Part shown: one piece after another, positions 47,240 to 55,863 of the stretch
Numbering within the stretch: position 1 is the first letter of the stretch
How the letters are laid out: each line of letters opens with the position of its first letter
From: Halarcobacter bivalviorum
GTDB taxonomy: Bacteria > Campylobacterota > Campylobacteria > Campylobacterales > Arcobacteraceae
Length of the DNA stretch: 64,000 nt
Reading direction: 5' to 3'
NCBI RefSeq assembly: GCF_003346815.1
Contig: NZ_CP031217.1
Span: 1,798,001-1,862,000, forward strand
The notes under the pieces: generated by a model
The model's input: the letters and a program-made list of their open reading frames with translations, nothing else
The model's database searches: none
Told to the model about the DNA's origin: nothing
Position numbers and translations under genes: made by a program

Positions 47240-47404
47240 ATGGAAATAATTTTTTTAATCTTTTCTATATTAGTACTATTTTTTATAATTTTTGCACTTT
47301 TTCAAACATTTAAATATTATAAAACAATGAAAAAGTTTAAAAAAAGAAAAGAAGAAGGTGCAACAAAAGAAGAACTTGAAAAAGAATTCAAGTTCTTTGA
47401 TTGA
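47240..47404 (+). CDS. 54-residue membrane peptide
   Basis: ATG at 47240, TGA at 47402-47404; AGGAG precedes by six bases. The peptide is a strongly hydrophobic helix (about 3-24, EIIFLIFSILVLFFIIFALF) followed by a Lys-rich segment and an acidic helical end (EEGATKEELEKEFKFF). Its ribosome site, spacing and placement 12 bp after another small membrane gene argue for a real gene pair. No family recognised. Confidence 0.6.
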   Translation: MEIIFLIFSILVLFFIIFALFQTFKYYKTMKKFKKRKEEGATKEELEKEFKFFD

Positions 47405-47426
47405 CTTGAAGTAAAATTACTTCAAG
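47405..47426. terminator. Hairpin between the small membrane genes and tolC-like gene
   Basis: CTTGAAGTAA (47405-47414) and TTACTTCAAG (47417-47426) are exact complements around AA, starting on the base after the small gene's stop. CTTTATCTTTC follows on the plus strand. The genes converge here, so it probably terminates both. Confidence 0.6.
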
Positions 47427-47428
47427 CT

Positions 47429-48673
47429 TTATCTTTCTAAAATTCTGTCTAAAGAAGCCTTAGCTAAAAATCTATCATAAAAAGCATTATCAAAACTCTG
47501 TTTTGCTTGTGCTAATAAAAAGTTTGCATTGATTAAATCTGTAGTTGTAGATAAACCCTCTTTAAACCTATTATTTACAATTTTATAATTCTCTTTTGAT
47601 TGCTCTAAAGAGATTTTTGCAGTCTCATAGTTTAACTTAGAAACATCATACTCCTCAACTGCATTTTCATATTGAAGTTTTATATTTAATTTTAACTCCT
47701 CTAAATCCTCTTTAACTTGTAAACTCTTTTTTCTTAAAATGATAGTTTCAGCATAATCAGCTCCACCATTAAAAAGATTCCATTTTACATTTACAGTTGC
47801 AGTTGACTGCTCATCATTTTCTAAAGTATCAGAATTTAAAGAAGAATCTTCTCCATATTTTGTATGTGCTAAATTTAAAGATACAGATGGTAGTGAAGTT
47901 CCATAAGAGTTTGCATTTTTTTGACTCAATAAAGCTTCAATACTATTTTTCAATGCTTTAATCTCACTTCTTGAAAAAATTTCATCCTCTTTATAATCAA
48001 AAATAAAAAAAGTATCTTTATTTAAATCTTTAATATTCTCATCTTTAGATAACTCGCCACCTAAAATATTTTTTAAGTTATACCAAGAAACTTTTGAATC
48101 TGCTTTTGCTCTTGCTAAATTTTGTTTTGCTTGTAGCATTTGTGCGTTTACTTGAAGTAAATCATTTTTTGCTAATAAACCTTGTTCAAACTTACTTTGT
48201 GCATCTTTATATTGATTTTGTAAAAGTTTATATGCATTTTCTATGGTCTCAATATTTTTTAAACTCTTTAAATAATTTATATACTTCACTTTTGTTTCAT
48301 ATACTAAATCATGTTTTGAAGCCTCTAAAGTATATTTTGAAGCAAGTTTATTTTTTTGTGCAGCATCTAATGTATAATAATCTTTTAATCCACTAAAAAG
48401 ATTATATGAAATTATAGCACTTGCATTTGCATTATCTTTACCCTCACCTAAGTCATACTTATTTGCATTGTATGTATAAGAAGTATCTACTTTAGGTAAA
48501 AAACCTGCTCTACTTTTTCTTACATTTGCTTTTGCTTCATCATAAATATATTGTTGTTTAATATAGCTATTATTATTTATCAAAGCTATATCAATAGCTT
48601 CATTTAAATCTAAAGCATATAAATTTACCCCTAAAAATGTAAGGGGTAAAAGTTTTACTATTTTTTTATTCAT
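47429..48673 (-). CDS. TolC-family outer-membrane efflux protein
   Basis: 414 residues from the ATG at 48673 (NKKIVKLLPLTFLGVNLYA is a signal peptide), which follows AAGGAAGTTTTT; an ATG 30 bp upstream precedes the ribosome site and is rejected. Two repeated halves of outer-membrane efflux (OEP) domains: DLNEAIDIALINNNSYIKQQ at the start and a second repeat around LNIKLQYENAVEEYDVSKL. It forms the trimeric exit duct for the adjacent RND pump. Last gene of the tetR-DUF2798-adaptor-RND-tolC operon. Confidence 0.93.
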   Translation of the reverse strand: MNKKIVKLLPLTFLGVNLYALDLNEAIDIALINNNSYIKQQYIYDEAKANVRKSRAGFLPKVDTSYTYNANKYDLGEGKDNANASAIISYNLFSGLKDYYTLDAAQKNKLASKYTLEASKHDLVYETKVKYINYLKSLKNIETIENAYKLLQNQYKDAQSKFEQGLLAKNDLLQVNAQMLQAKQNLARAKADSKVSWYNLKNILGGELSKDENIKDLNKDTFFIFDYKEDEIFSRSEIKALKNSIEALLSQKNANSYGTSLPSVSLNLAHTKYGEDSSLNSDTLENDEQSTATVNVKWNLFNGGADYAETIILRKKSLQVKEDLEELKLNIKLQYENAVEEYDVSKLNYETAKISLEQSKENYKIVNNRFKEGLSTTTDLINANFLLAQAKQSFDNAFYDRFLAKASLDRILER

Positions 48674-48683
48674 AAAAACTTCC

Positions 48684-51600
48684 TTATGATTTACTAACAT
48701 CAACAGGCTCTTTACTCTTTTTATTTTTAACTCTTTGCTCTAACTTAATGAAAAACATTAAAAGTGCAGGAGTAACAAAAATTGTAAAGATAGTTGAGAA
48801 GGCTAATCCACCTGTAATAACAGAACCTAAACCTCTATAAAACTCACTTCCTGGTCCTGGAATTAAAACTAAAGGTAACATACCAAAAACAGAAGTCATT
48901 GAAGACATATAAATAGGTCGAACCCTTGTTCTTGTAGCTTCAATTACTGCTTGTTTATGTTCCATTCCTTTATTTCTTATATAATTTAAACTTTGGTGAA
49001 CTATTAAAATTGCATTATTTACAACAATACCAACTAAAATAATAAATCCAAGCATAGTTAAAATATCCAAAGTTTGTGGGGCAATAAAGGTATTTGTTAA
49101 AGCAAGACCAATAAACCCACCTGCTGTTGCTAAAGGAACTGTAAACATAATAACTATTGGATATAAAAAGTTTCCAAATAGTGATGCCATAAGTAAATAA
49201 ACAATAACTAAGGCTAATATAAAGTTTCCTAAAAGTAAACCTATTGTCTCAGTTAACTTATCTGCTGTTCCTGACATTCCAATTTCTACTGATGAAGGAA
49301 TCATTCCTTGAGTTTTCATTCCCTCAAGCATTCCACCAATAATCTTCATTGCCTCTTCAATAGTCATACCTTGAGGAGGAGTTACTTGAAGAGTAATTGT
49401 TCTTTTCCCATCTAGGTGTCTAATTTCACTAATACCTGTAGTAAACTCTGTTGTAGCCAAAGATGAAACAGGAACTAAAGAAGAGTTAGGTAAAGCTATT
49501 TGAGAAGCTAAAATATCTTCAGGAGATTTAATCATCTCATCATCAGCTTTTAATACTAAATCTATTTTCTTTTTACCCTCTTGTTCAAAATCACCAATTT
49601 TTCTTCCATCCATTAGAACATCAACAGTTACTCCTAAATCTTTAGAACTAAGACCTAAAGCTCTTAATGCATCCTGATTGGGCTTTAACCTTACTTCAGG
49701 ATAAAGTAACTCAACTGATGGTACTGGTCGAACTTGACTTCCTTGTAAAGTCTGCATTGTTGCACCAAAAAGCTGTGCTCCTACATTTGCAATATCTTCA
49801 ATCTTTTCACCTGAGATATCAATATTTACATTATTTCCTTCTCCAATTCCATCTTCAAAAACTCCTGATTGAATAGATACACCAAAAATAGAAGGCATAG
49901 AATTCACAAGTGGAGCAAACATAGGAATTAAGTCTCTTGCTCTATCTTCATGAACAGATGTTCCACCAAAAAGATTAAAATCTCCAAAAGAGATATAAAA
50001 AGCTCTATTTAAACCAGGAATATCGACTACATCTTTATTTACATGTGGTTCTATACCTTTCATTAAGTATGCACCCATCTCATATCTTTCTTCATATGAT
50101 AAACCAGGAGGAGCAATTAAGATATTAAAAATTAAATTCTTATTTCCTTGTGGTAAATAATCAAGCTTAGGAAATAGAAGATAAATTGTTCCCACAGAAA
50201 AAATAGCTAATGATAAAATAGTAATTACTTTTGATTTAACATCTTTAAGTGATAGATTTACTACTGACATAATTATATTAACTGCTTTATGTCCTATTTC
50301 AACTATTTTTCCACTCTCTTTTATCTCTTTTTTAGAAAAAGAAGCAAACTTTTTCCAAAGCATTGGAATAACTGCAATTGAAACAAATAAAGAGAAGGTT
50401 ACAGCTGATGTTACAGCAATTGCAATATCTTTAAATAGTTGTCCTGCTTCATCTTCTAAGAAGATAATAGGTAAGAAAACAGCAATAGTTGTAAGAGCAG
50501 AAGCTATTAAAGCTCCCCATACTTCACTTGCACCTTTATAAGCAGCTTCTGAAATACTCTCCCCTGCTTTTCTATGTCTATCAATATTTTCTAAAACAAC
50601 AATAGCAGCATCGACCAGCATACCAACAGCAAAAGAGATACCTGCAAGCGAAATAGTATTTAAACTTCTTCCCATTGCAGAAAGAATAATAAATGTTCCA
50701 ATAATAGAAATTGGAATAGCTACAGAAACAACTGCTGTAGGAGAAATACTTCTTAAAAAGATTATTAAAATAAGAACGGCTAAAATACCACCAATAATAA
50801 TATTTTGTTGAACTAAATCAACAGAACCAACAATATATGGTCTCTCATCATAAATCCAATGAATTTTTAAGCCATTATCTTTTAAAATACCTGCATTTAA
50901 TTCATTTACTATTTTTTCTACATCATTTGTTAGTTTTACAACATTTACTTCAGAACTTGGTTGAACACCTAAAAAAATACCATCTTTTCCTAAGAACATA
51001 GCAACAGTACTTGGAGTTTCATATCCAAAATTTACTTTTGCTATATCTTTTACTCTTACTCTTTGTTCTCTATTTGAGATTAAAATAACCTCTTCAATAT
51101 CTTTTATACTTTTAAATTTATGTACTGTTCTAATTCTATAAGAACGTCTTTCTAAATTTTGAAGTCCTGCAGATACATCTACATTCTCATTTTGTAAAAT
51201 ATTTATAACTTGAGGAATAGTAAGACCATAAGAAGCAAGTTTGTTAACATCAAACTCAATTTGCATCTCTTGTTCTCTTCCTCCACCACCCATAGTTCCA
51301 GAAACACCGTCAACTCTTCTAATAACTGGTTTGATTTCATCTTCAAAAAATGTTTTATATTCATCAATATGTCTTGTGTTATTATCTAAAGTTTGTAACA
51401 TCATCCAAATAACAGGACTTGCTGTTGCTGTTTCTATTACAGGTTCTTCTACATCACTAGGATATGAACTTACTTCATTTAATTTATTTGATACATCTTG
51501 TAAAGCAGCTCTTAAATCTGTTCCTAATTTAAAAGTTAGTGTAACTTCTCCATAATCATCTTTTGAACTTGATTCATATTCTATTAAGTTATTTAAACTT

Positions 51601-51815
51601 TTTAGGGTATCTTCTTGCTCTTCAATAATTTCCCTCTCTATTTCATAGGGAGTTGCTCCAGGCCAAACCGTAGTAATTTTAATCTCAGGTTTAGTTACTG
51701 TAGGAGTTAATTGATAAGGAAGTTTTGACAATGATAAAAAACCAAATAATACTACTATTAGTACAGAAACTATTATTGTTACTGGGTTTTTTATGGAAAA
51801 CTTAATTAAATCCAT
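48684..51815 (-). CDS. RND efflux pump inner-membrane transporter (HAE1/AcrB type)
   Basis: 1043 residues, full-length RND transporter with 12 membrane helices and two large periplasmic loops. N-terminus KFSIKNPVTIIVSVLIVVLF; conserved AVGMLVDAAIVVLENIDRH in helix 4, bearing the proton-relay aspartates, and GFIILVGIVVNNAILIVHQS near the C-terminus. It exports hydrophobic compounds or antimicrobials using proton flow; the substrate is unknown. It lies 85 bp after the adaptor gene, in a gap with a GC-rich hairpin, and 10 bp before tolC. Confidence 0.95.
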   Translation of the reverse strand: MDLIKFSIKNPVTIIVSVLIVVLFGFLSLSKLPYQLTPTVTKPEIKITTVWPGATPYEIEREIIEEQEDTLKSLNNLIEYESSSKDDYGEVTLTFKLGTDLRAALQDVSNKLNEVSSYPSDVEEPVIETATASPVIWMMLQTLDNNTRHIDEYKTFFEDEIKPVIRRVDGVSGTMGGGGREQEMQIEFDVNKLASYGLTIPQVINILQNENVDVSAGLQNLERRSYRIRTVHKFKSIKDIEEVILISNREQRVRVKDIAKVNFGYETPSTVAMFLGKDGIFLGVQPSSEVNVVKLTNDVEKIVNELNAGILKDNGLKIHWIYDERPYIVGSVDLVQQNIIIGGILAVLILIIFLRSISPTAVVSVAIPISIIGTFIILSAMGRSLNTISLAGISFAVGMLVDAAIVVLENIDRHRKAGESISEAAYKGASEVWGALIASALTTIAVFLPIIFLEDEAGQLFKDIAIAVTSAVTFSLFVSIAVIPMLWKKFASFSKKEIKESGKIVEIGHKAVNIIMSVVNLSLKDVKSKVITILSLAIFSVGTIYLLFPKLDYLPQGNKNLIFNILIAPPGLSYEERYEMGAYLMKGIEPHVNKDVVDIPGLNRAFYISFGDFNLFGGTSVHEDRARDLIPMFAPLVNSMPSIFGVSIQSGVFEDGIGEGNNVNIDISGEKIEDIANVGAQLFGATMQTLQGSQVRPVPSVELLYPEVRLKPNQDALRALGLSSKDLGVTVDVLMDGRKIGDFEQEGKKKIDLVLKADDEMIKSPEDILASQIALPNSSLVPVSSLATTEFTTGISEIRHLDGKRTITLQVTPPQGMTIEEAMKIIGGMLEGMKTQGMIPSSVEIGMSGTADKLTETIGLLLGNFILALVIVYLLMASLFGNFLYPIVIMFTVPLATAGGFIGLALTNTFIAPQTLDILTMLGFIILVGIVVNNAILIVHQSLNYIRNKGMEHKQAVIEATRTRVRPIYMSSMTSVFGMLPLVLIPGPGSEFYRGLGSVITGGLAFSTIFTIFVTPALLMFFIKLEQRVKNKKSKEPVDVSKS

Positions 51816-51834
51816 TTATATATTCCTTTAACTT

Positions 51835-51856
51835 GTTCCCCAAATTTCAGGGGAAC
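51835..51856. repeat. GC-rich hairpin inside the efflux operon
   Basis: GTTCCCC (51835-51841) and GGGGAAC (51850-51856) pair exactly across an 8-base loop, in the gap between the adaptor and RND genes. No T-run follows on the minus strand. It may protect the upstream mRNA or set the ratio of adaptor to pump. Confidence 0.5.
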
Positions 51857-51900
51857 CTTTTAGCTTATAATTTCTTTTTTAAAAAAATAACAATTTATCT

Positions 51901-52896
51901 CTATTTATTTAATACTTTTACAGGAGAGTCAGGGAATACTCTTTCATTCCCTTTTTTTACTACATCCATACCTTCGTGTAAACCTTCCGCAGCAATTGCA
52001 ATTTTATCTCCAAGATAACCTACAATCTGTACTGGTGTCATATATGCTGTCATTTTATCTGTAACCGTAAATACAACATTTTGTCCAAATCTTTTAATAA
52101 CAGCATCTCTTGGTACAACTAAAGCTTCAGTTTTACCATTTTTAGAAAGGCTTACTTTTGCTTCTTGACCATCAAATACAAATTCATCTTTTATATCTGC
52201 TTTAAATTTAACAGGAAAAGTTCTTGTTACTTTATCTCCTGCTGGAATAGCAGCAAGTAATCTTGCTTTTAAACTACTATTTGCAACTGTTACTTCATAA
52301 ACATCATCTTTTTTTAAGCCATTAACTACTGATAAAGGAATATTAAAAGTAATTTCTACTTTAGAAGTATTTACTACTGTTAAAAGAGGTGTTCCTGCAT
52401 TTACCCATTCACCTAAGTCAATATGTCTTTCAACTACAACAGCATTATATGGAGCTTTAATTTGCTTTTTTATAGCTTGAATTTCTAATTCTTTTAAAGT
52501 ACTTTTTGCAGTAATATATTTTAGTTTTACATCATCAAACTCTTTTTGAGAGATAGATTTTTGCTCTAATAACTTTGTATATCTCTCATAATCTTTTTTA
52601 GTTGTTGTTGCATTTGCTCTTGCTGATTCAACTTGTGCATTTAAAATATCTGCATCAATTTGAACAAGAGTCTTATTTTTCTTTACTTTGTCTCCAACTT
52701 CAAAATTGATTGCTTTTACAACACCAGAGTTTTGTGCAGCTAATACTGACTTTTTATCAAACTTAATAGTTCCAACAAACTCTTGTAAAGGGTTAACTTC
52801 TGATTTTACAATTTTTGAAGTCTCTACTAAAGAAGGACCTCCCATAGCAAAAAGTGAAGCAGAAAAAATAGTTAAACTTAATAATTTTTTTATCAT
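51901..52896 (-). CDS. RND efflux periplasmic adaptor subunit
   Basis: 331 residues. Signal peptide (IKKLLSLTIFSASLFA), barrel-sandwich lipoyl-like halves (VVKAINFEVGDKVKKNKTLV and IKAPYNAVVVERHIDLGEWV), a short coiled hairpin (about 90-145) and a C-terminal beta-barrel and membrane-proximal domain. It bridges the RND pump to the TolC-family duct. There is no lipobox. The start shares one base with the DUF2798 gene stop (52896). Confidence 0.93.
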   Translation of the reverse strand: MIKKLLSLTIFSASLFAMGGPSLVETSKIVKSEVNPLQEFVGTIKFDKKSVLAAQNSGVVKAINFEVGDKVKKNKTLVQIDADILNAQVESARANATTTKKDYERYTKLLEQKSISQKEFDDVKLKYITAKSTLKELEIQAIKKQIKAPYNAVVVERHIDLGEWVNAGTPLLTVVNTSKVEITFNIPLSVVNGLKKDDVYEVTVANSSLKARLLAAIPAGDKVTRTFPVKFKADIKDEFVFDGQEAKVSLSKNGKTEALVVPRDAVIKRFGQNVVFTVTDKMTAYMTPVQIVGYLGDKIAIAAEGLHEGMDVVKKGNERVFPDSPVKVLNK

Positions 52897-53126
52897 TATT
52901 TTTCCTCTTTAATTAATTTATTTGTAATTTTCTGTACCATAGGAGCAACAAAAAATACTATTGGAAAAGCACATATAAAGGCTTTTACAAATGCTTCCAT
53001 CCATTTACCTATAAATCCATCAATAAAACCTAGATTTATAAAGGTAATAACCATGCTCATAATAAAGCTCATAAATAAAGACATAAAAAAGGCAAAAGTT
53101 AGCCTTCTATACTTTGGGTTTATCAT
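52896..53126 (-). CDS. DUF2798 small membrane protein
   Basis: 76 residues with two membrane helices (about 9-32 and 45-65). The sequence RRLTFAFFMSLFMSFIMSMV with later GKWMEAFVKAFICAFPIVF is typical of DUF2798, a family often encoded with efflux or regulator genes. Function is unknown. It overlaps tetR by 4 bp and the adaptor gene by one base, so it is tightly coupled in the efflux operon. Confidence 0.85.
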   Translation of the reverse strand: MINPKYRRLTFAFFMSLFMSFIMSMVITFINLGFIDGFIGKWMEAFVKAFICAFPIVFFVAPMVQKITNKLIKEEK

Positions 53127-53725
53127 TTTTTAATCTCAATTAGCTGTAAAATAGTTCCAATAAACTTTTCATAATCTGCTCTAACATCGAAATTCGCTTG
53201 ACTCATTTTTCTTAGAGCAAGTCCTTTATGATAAGTTAAAATTCCATCTGCTAAGTTAAGAGCATCCTCTTTTATCTCACCTTTTTTTATAGAATCTTCT
53301 AAAATTTTAATTAGTTCTCCACCAAAAAATTCATTTTTCTCACAATTAAACTCTTTCATTGATGGGTTTTCTTCTGCTAAAACAATCGATAAAAACTCTT
53401 TATATCCATTGAAGTGTTTCATGTTTTCTTCTGAATTATTTAATACAAAATCAAAAAATAGTTCAAATTTATCTTCAATAGTATTTAACTTTGCAACCTC
53501 TTTTGTAAACTCTTCATGGTGCTGTTCTATATGCATATTTATAATTTCAAAAATAATATCTTCTTTGTTTTCAAAATATTCATAGATAGTACCCTTACCT
53601 ATTCCTGCTGTTTTCGCAACCTCAGCAACAGTAAGTTTTTTCATTCCAACTTCATGAATTAAATCAGAACAAGATAGTGCAATCTCTCTTCTTTTCTCTT
53701 CTTTATTTATTTTTCTTGGGCTCAC
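53123..53725 (-). CDS. TetR-family transcriptional regulator of the efflux operon
   Basis: 200 residues. The N-terminal helix-turn-helix is clear: LTVAEVAKTAGIGKGTIYEYF, then ENKEDIIFEIINMHIEQH. The C-terminal ligand domain is diverged, as usual. It is the first gene of the efflux operon and is probably autoregulated: two GACC/GGTC palindromes lie 49-124 bp upstream of its start. The ligand is likely a pump substrate. No database comparison was possible. Confidence 0.92.
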   Translation of the reverse strand: MSPRKINKEEKRREIALSCSDLIHEVGMKKLTVAEVAKTAGIGKGTIYEYFENKEDIIFEIINMHIEQHHEEFTKEVAKLNTIEDKFELFFDFVLNNSEENMKHFNGYKEFLSIVLAEENPSMKEFNCEKNEFFGGELIKILEDSIKKGEIKEDALNLADGILTYHKGLALRKMSQANFDVRADYEKFIGTILQLIEIKK

Positions 53726-53773
53726 GTTTTATCTCCTCTCAGATAAAAGTAATCAAAAGTTTTACTTTTTGAC

Positions 53774-53786
53774 TGACCGTCGGTCA
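53774..53786. promoter_or_regulatory. TetR operator candidate 1
   Basis: TGACCGTCGGTCA, a perfect 6-bp inverted repeat around a central T, 49 bp upstream of the tetR start. Half-site TGACC is shared with the second palindrome. Typical of TetR-family sites and placed over the likely promoter of the efflux operon. Confidence 0.7.
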
Positions 53787-53838
53787 ATTACTCAAATCGA
53801 AGTATAGAAAAAGAAAGCTTAAATCAAATTTAAAAACC

Positions 53839-53849
53839 GACCACTGGTC
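53839..53849. promoter_or_regulatory. TetR operator candidate 2
   Basis: GACCACTGGTC, a perfect inverted repeat around a central C. Its centre is 64 bp from the first operator, close to six helical turns, in the gap between tetR and selO. It may also affect selO, whose stop lies at 53905. Confidence 0.6.
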
Positions 53850-53904
53850 AGTTTCTAATTATTTTATTTATTTTATTAAAAAAAAGTGTAGAGAAAGTGG
53901 TCTT

Positions 53905-55359
53905 TTATGAAGAACAAGAAAGTTGTAAATTTGCAAACTTATTTAAAGTTGGTTTTGCATACCTTTCAAATTCTTTATGCTCATCAAATGGGCTTTGTGC
54001 TATCTTTAACAAATCATTTACTAAAGTGAAATCTTTCTTTTCAGCCATCTCAATTGCCTCTTGAAGCATATAGTTTTTAATGATATATTTAGGATTTGTT
54101 TTTTTCATTATTTCTTTCATAAATTTTAAATCTTGATTTTGTTTATTTACTATTTCTTTATATTTATCAAGCCAATCTAATAAAGCTTCTTTATATGGTA
54201 CAAAATCTAAAATAGCTGAAAAATCATCAAAAGAATCAAGATTTGTCAATTGCCAAAAGAAGAAATTGTAATCACATTTTGATACTTCTAAAGCTTCAAG
54301 TAATTCAAGGACTAAATCAATATTTGAATCGCCAGCTAAATCAATATCTAGTCCTAATCTTTTATTCATAAGTTCTAAATAATGTTTTTGATTTGAAGAG
54401 ATAAAAGTTTGAAGATATTCTAATAACTTTTTCTCATCACAAACATCTTTTAAAGCATGAGCTAATACTTCTAAATTCCATCTTGCTACATAAGGTTGAT
54501 TAGAATAAGAGTATCTTCCTTCTATATCAGTATGATTACAAATACATCCCATTTCAAAATTATCCATAAAAGCAAAAGGACCATAATCAATTGTAAGTCC
54601 AGAAGTAGACATATTATCTGTATTCATAACTCCATGCATAAAGCCATAAGCCATCCACTGTGATATAAGTTTTGCAGTTCTATCTACAAGCTCAAAATAG
54701 AATCTTTCATAAGAGTATTCAACTCCTTGTAAATGAGGATATGAATTTTTAATTACATAATCAAGAAGTTGTTTTAAATGTTTTATATCATCTTGTTTTG
54801 CAAAATATTCAAAGGTTCCTATTCTAATCCATGAAGTTGAGAGTCTTAAAACTATTGCACCTGTTTGTTCTTGTTCATAAGGTCTATAAACTGGACTACT
54901 TGAACCAATAAGAGCTAATGCTCTCGTAGTTGGTACTCCTAAAGCATACATAGCCTCACTCATAATATATTCTCGAATACTAGACCTTAAAACAGCTCTA
55001 CCATCCCCTTGTCGTGAATATTTAGTAAGCCCTGCTCCTTTTGTTTGTAAATGCCATTTGCTAATTTTCCCCAAATTTATAGCTCGTCCATCTCCTAATT
55101 GAGGAACATAATATCCAAACTGATGACCTGAATAAACTTGGGCATAAGGTATAGAGTTTTTTAAAAAATTTTTACCATTTATAAAATCAATAAAATCTTC
55201 TGTTTCACACTCTTCATAATCTAAGCCTATCAAATTGCAAGCTTCTTTAGAATAACTTATAAGATGTGCTTCTAAAAGTGGTTGTGGTTTTACTTTTTGA
55301 TAAAACTTTTCAGCAAATTCAAAATAATCACAATCTACTTCTAATTCATTTAGTTTCAT
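53905..55359 (-). CDS. selO: Protein adenylyltransferase SelO (YdiU)
   Basis: 484 residues, pseudokinase-fold enzyme that transfers AMP to Ser/Thr/Tyr side chains. Conserved stretches are AQVYSGHQFGYYVPQLGDGR, HLQTKGAGLTKYSRQGDGRA, HGVMNTDNMSTSGLTIDYGP and FAFMDNFEMGCICNHTD. The C-terminus is SCSS, with cysteine at residue 482, the position where animal SelO has selenocysteine. In E. coli SelO acts in redox homeostasis. It is transcribed divergently from the thioredoxin-like gene at 55476; the AAGG ribosome site is just before the ATG at 55359. Confidence 0.95.
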   Translation of the reverse strand: MKLNELEVDCDYFEFAEKFYQKVKPQPLLEAHLISYSKEACNLIGLDYEECETEDFIDFINGKNFLKNSIPYAQVYSGHQFGYYVPQLGDGRAINLGKISKWHLQTKGAGLTKYSRQGDGRAVLRSSIREYIMSEAMYALGVPTTRALALIGSSSPVYRPYEQEQTGAIVLRLSTSWIRIGTFEYFAKQDDIKHLKQLLDYVIKNSYPHLQGVEYSYERFYFELVDRTAKLISQWMAYGFMHGVMNTDNMSTSGLTIDYGPFAFMDNFEMGCICNHTDIEGRYSYSNQPYVARWNLEVLAHALKDVCDEKKLLEYLQTFISSNQKHYLELMNKRLGLDIDLAGDSNIDLVLELLEALEVSKCDYNFFFWQLTNLDSFDDFSAILDFVPYKEALLDWLDKYKEIVNKQNQDLKFMKEIMKKTNPKYIIKNYMLQEAIEMAEKKDFTLVNDLLKIAQSPFDEHKEFERYAKPTLNKFANLQLSCSS

Positions 55360-55475
55360 TAAATACCTTAATATAATTTCCGAATTATAAAATAAGATGT
55401 TTTTTCTCTCATTTAACTAAACAAATACTTTATAAAGTTAAGGTATATTACAAATAACATATAAAAGGAGAAAAG

Positions 55476-55841
55476 ATGAAAAAGTTTTTATTTTTATTTT
55501 TATTTAGCTTTTCTTCACTATTCGCTTTTGAAGAACTTTCAGAAATAGATTTTGAAGATAAAATTGCTAATAAAAATGTAATCATAGATTTTTATAGTGT
55601 ATATTGACCTGCTTGTAAGGTTCTGGGTTGGAACATTAAAGAGTATAGTAAAAACAAGCGAGATGATGTAACTATCTATAAAGTTAACGTAGGAAAAGAG
55701 ATGAATATTGCAAGTCATTTTGACTTACTTGGTGTTCCTGCAATTGCATTTTTAAAAGATGGTAAACTCATAATTTTAGAGTATGGAATCAAAAATGCAA
55801 AAACATTAAAAGAGCTTGAAGAAGAATATTTCGGTAAGTAG
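55476..55841 (+). CDS. Exported thioredoxin-fold protein with in-frame TGA at the redox cysteine (probable selenoprotein)
   Basis: 121 residues if the TGA at 55605-55607 is read as selenocysteine. Strong ribosome site AAGGAG (55465-55470) and a signal peptide (KKFLFLFLFSFSSLFA, cut about residue 17). The thioredoxin core reads VIIDFYSVY-U-PACKVLGW, so the TGA is residue 44 and C47 completes a UxxC motif in place of CxxC. The cis-proline loop LLGVPAIAFLKDGK (about residue 88) is intact, and the frame runs 77 more codons to TAG at 55839-55841. A G-rich hairpin (55617-55637) starts ten bases after the TGA. It is predicted to be periplasmic, with a DsbD-gamma-like context (PACK). A nonsense-mutated pseudogene is the alternative; no other lesion is seen. 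No selA/B/C/D genes are in the window. Confidence 0.75.
55617..55637 (+). promoter_or_regulatory. Candidate bacterial SECIS hairpin
   Basis: Within the coding sequence: GTTC (55620-55623) pairs with GAAC (55631-55634), a T-G pair closes the loop GGGTT (55625-55629), and AA/TT extend the stem beyond one G-A mismatch. The loop begins 17 bases after the TGA, close to the spacing in E. coli fdhF, and it starts with G. The codons here (CTG, GGT, AAC) are unusual for this AT-rich genome, as expected if RNA structure is under selection. Confidence 0.6.
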
Positions 55842-55862
55842 TTTACTTACTGAGATATCTCA
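55834..55862. terminator. Two small palindromes after the thioredoxin-like gene
   Basis: GTAAGTA/TACTTAC around GTT (55834-55850) is followed directly by TGAGATATCTCA (55851-55862). They lie between convergent genes, so a weak bidirectional terminator is plausible. No T-run. Confidence 0.35.
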
Positions 55863-55863
55863 G

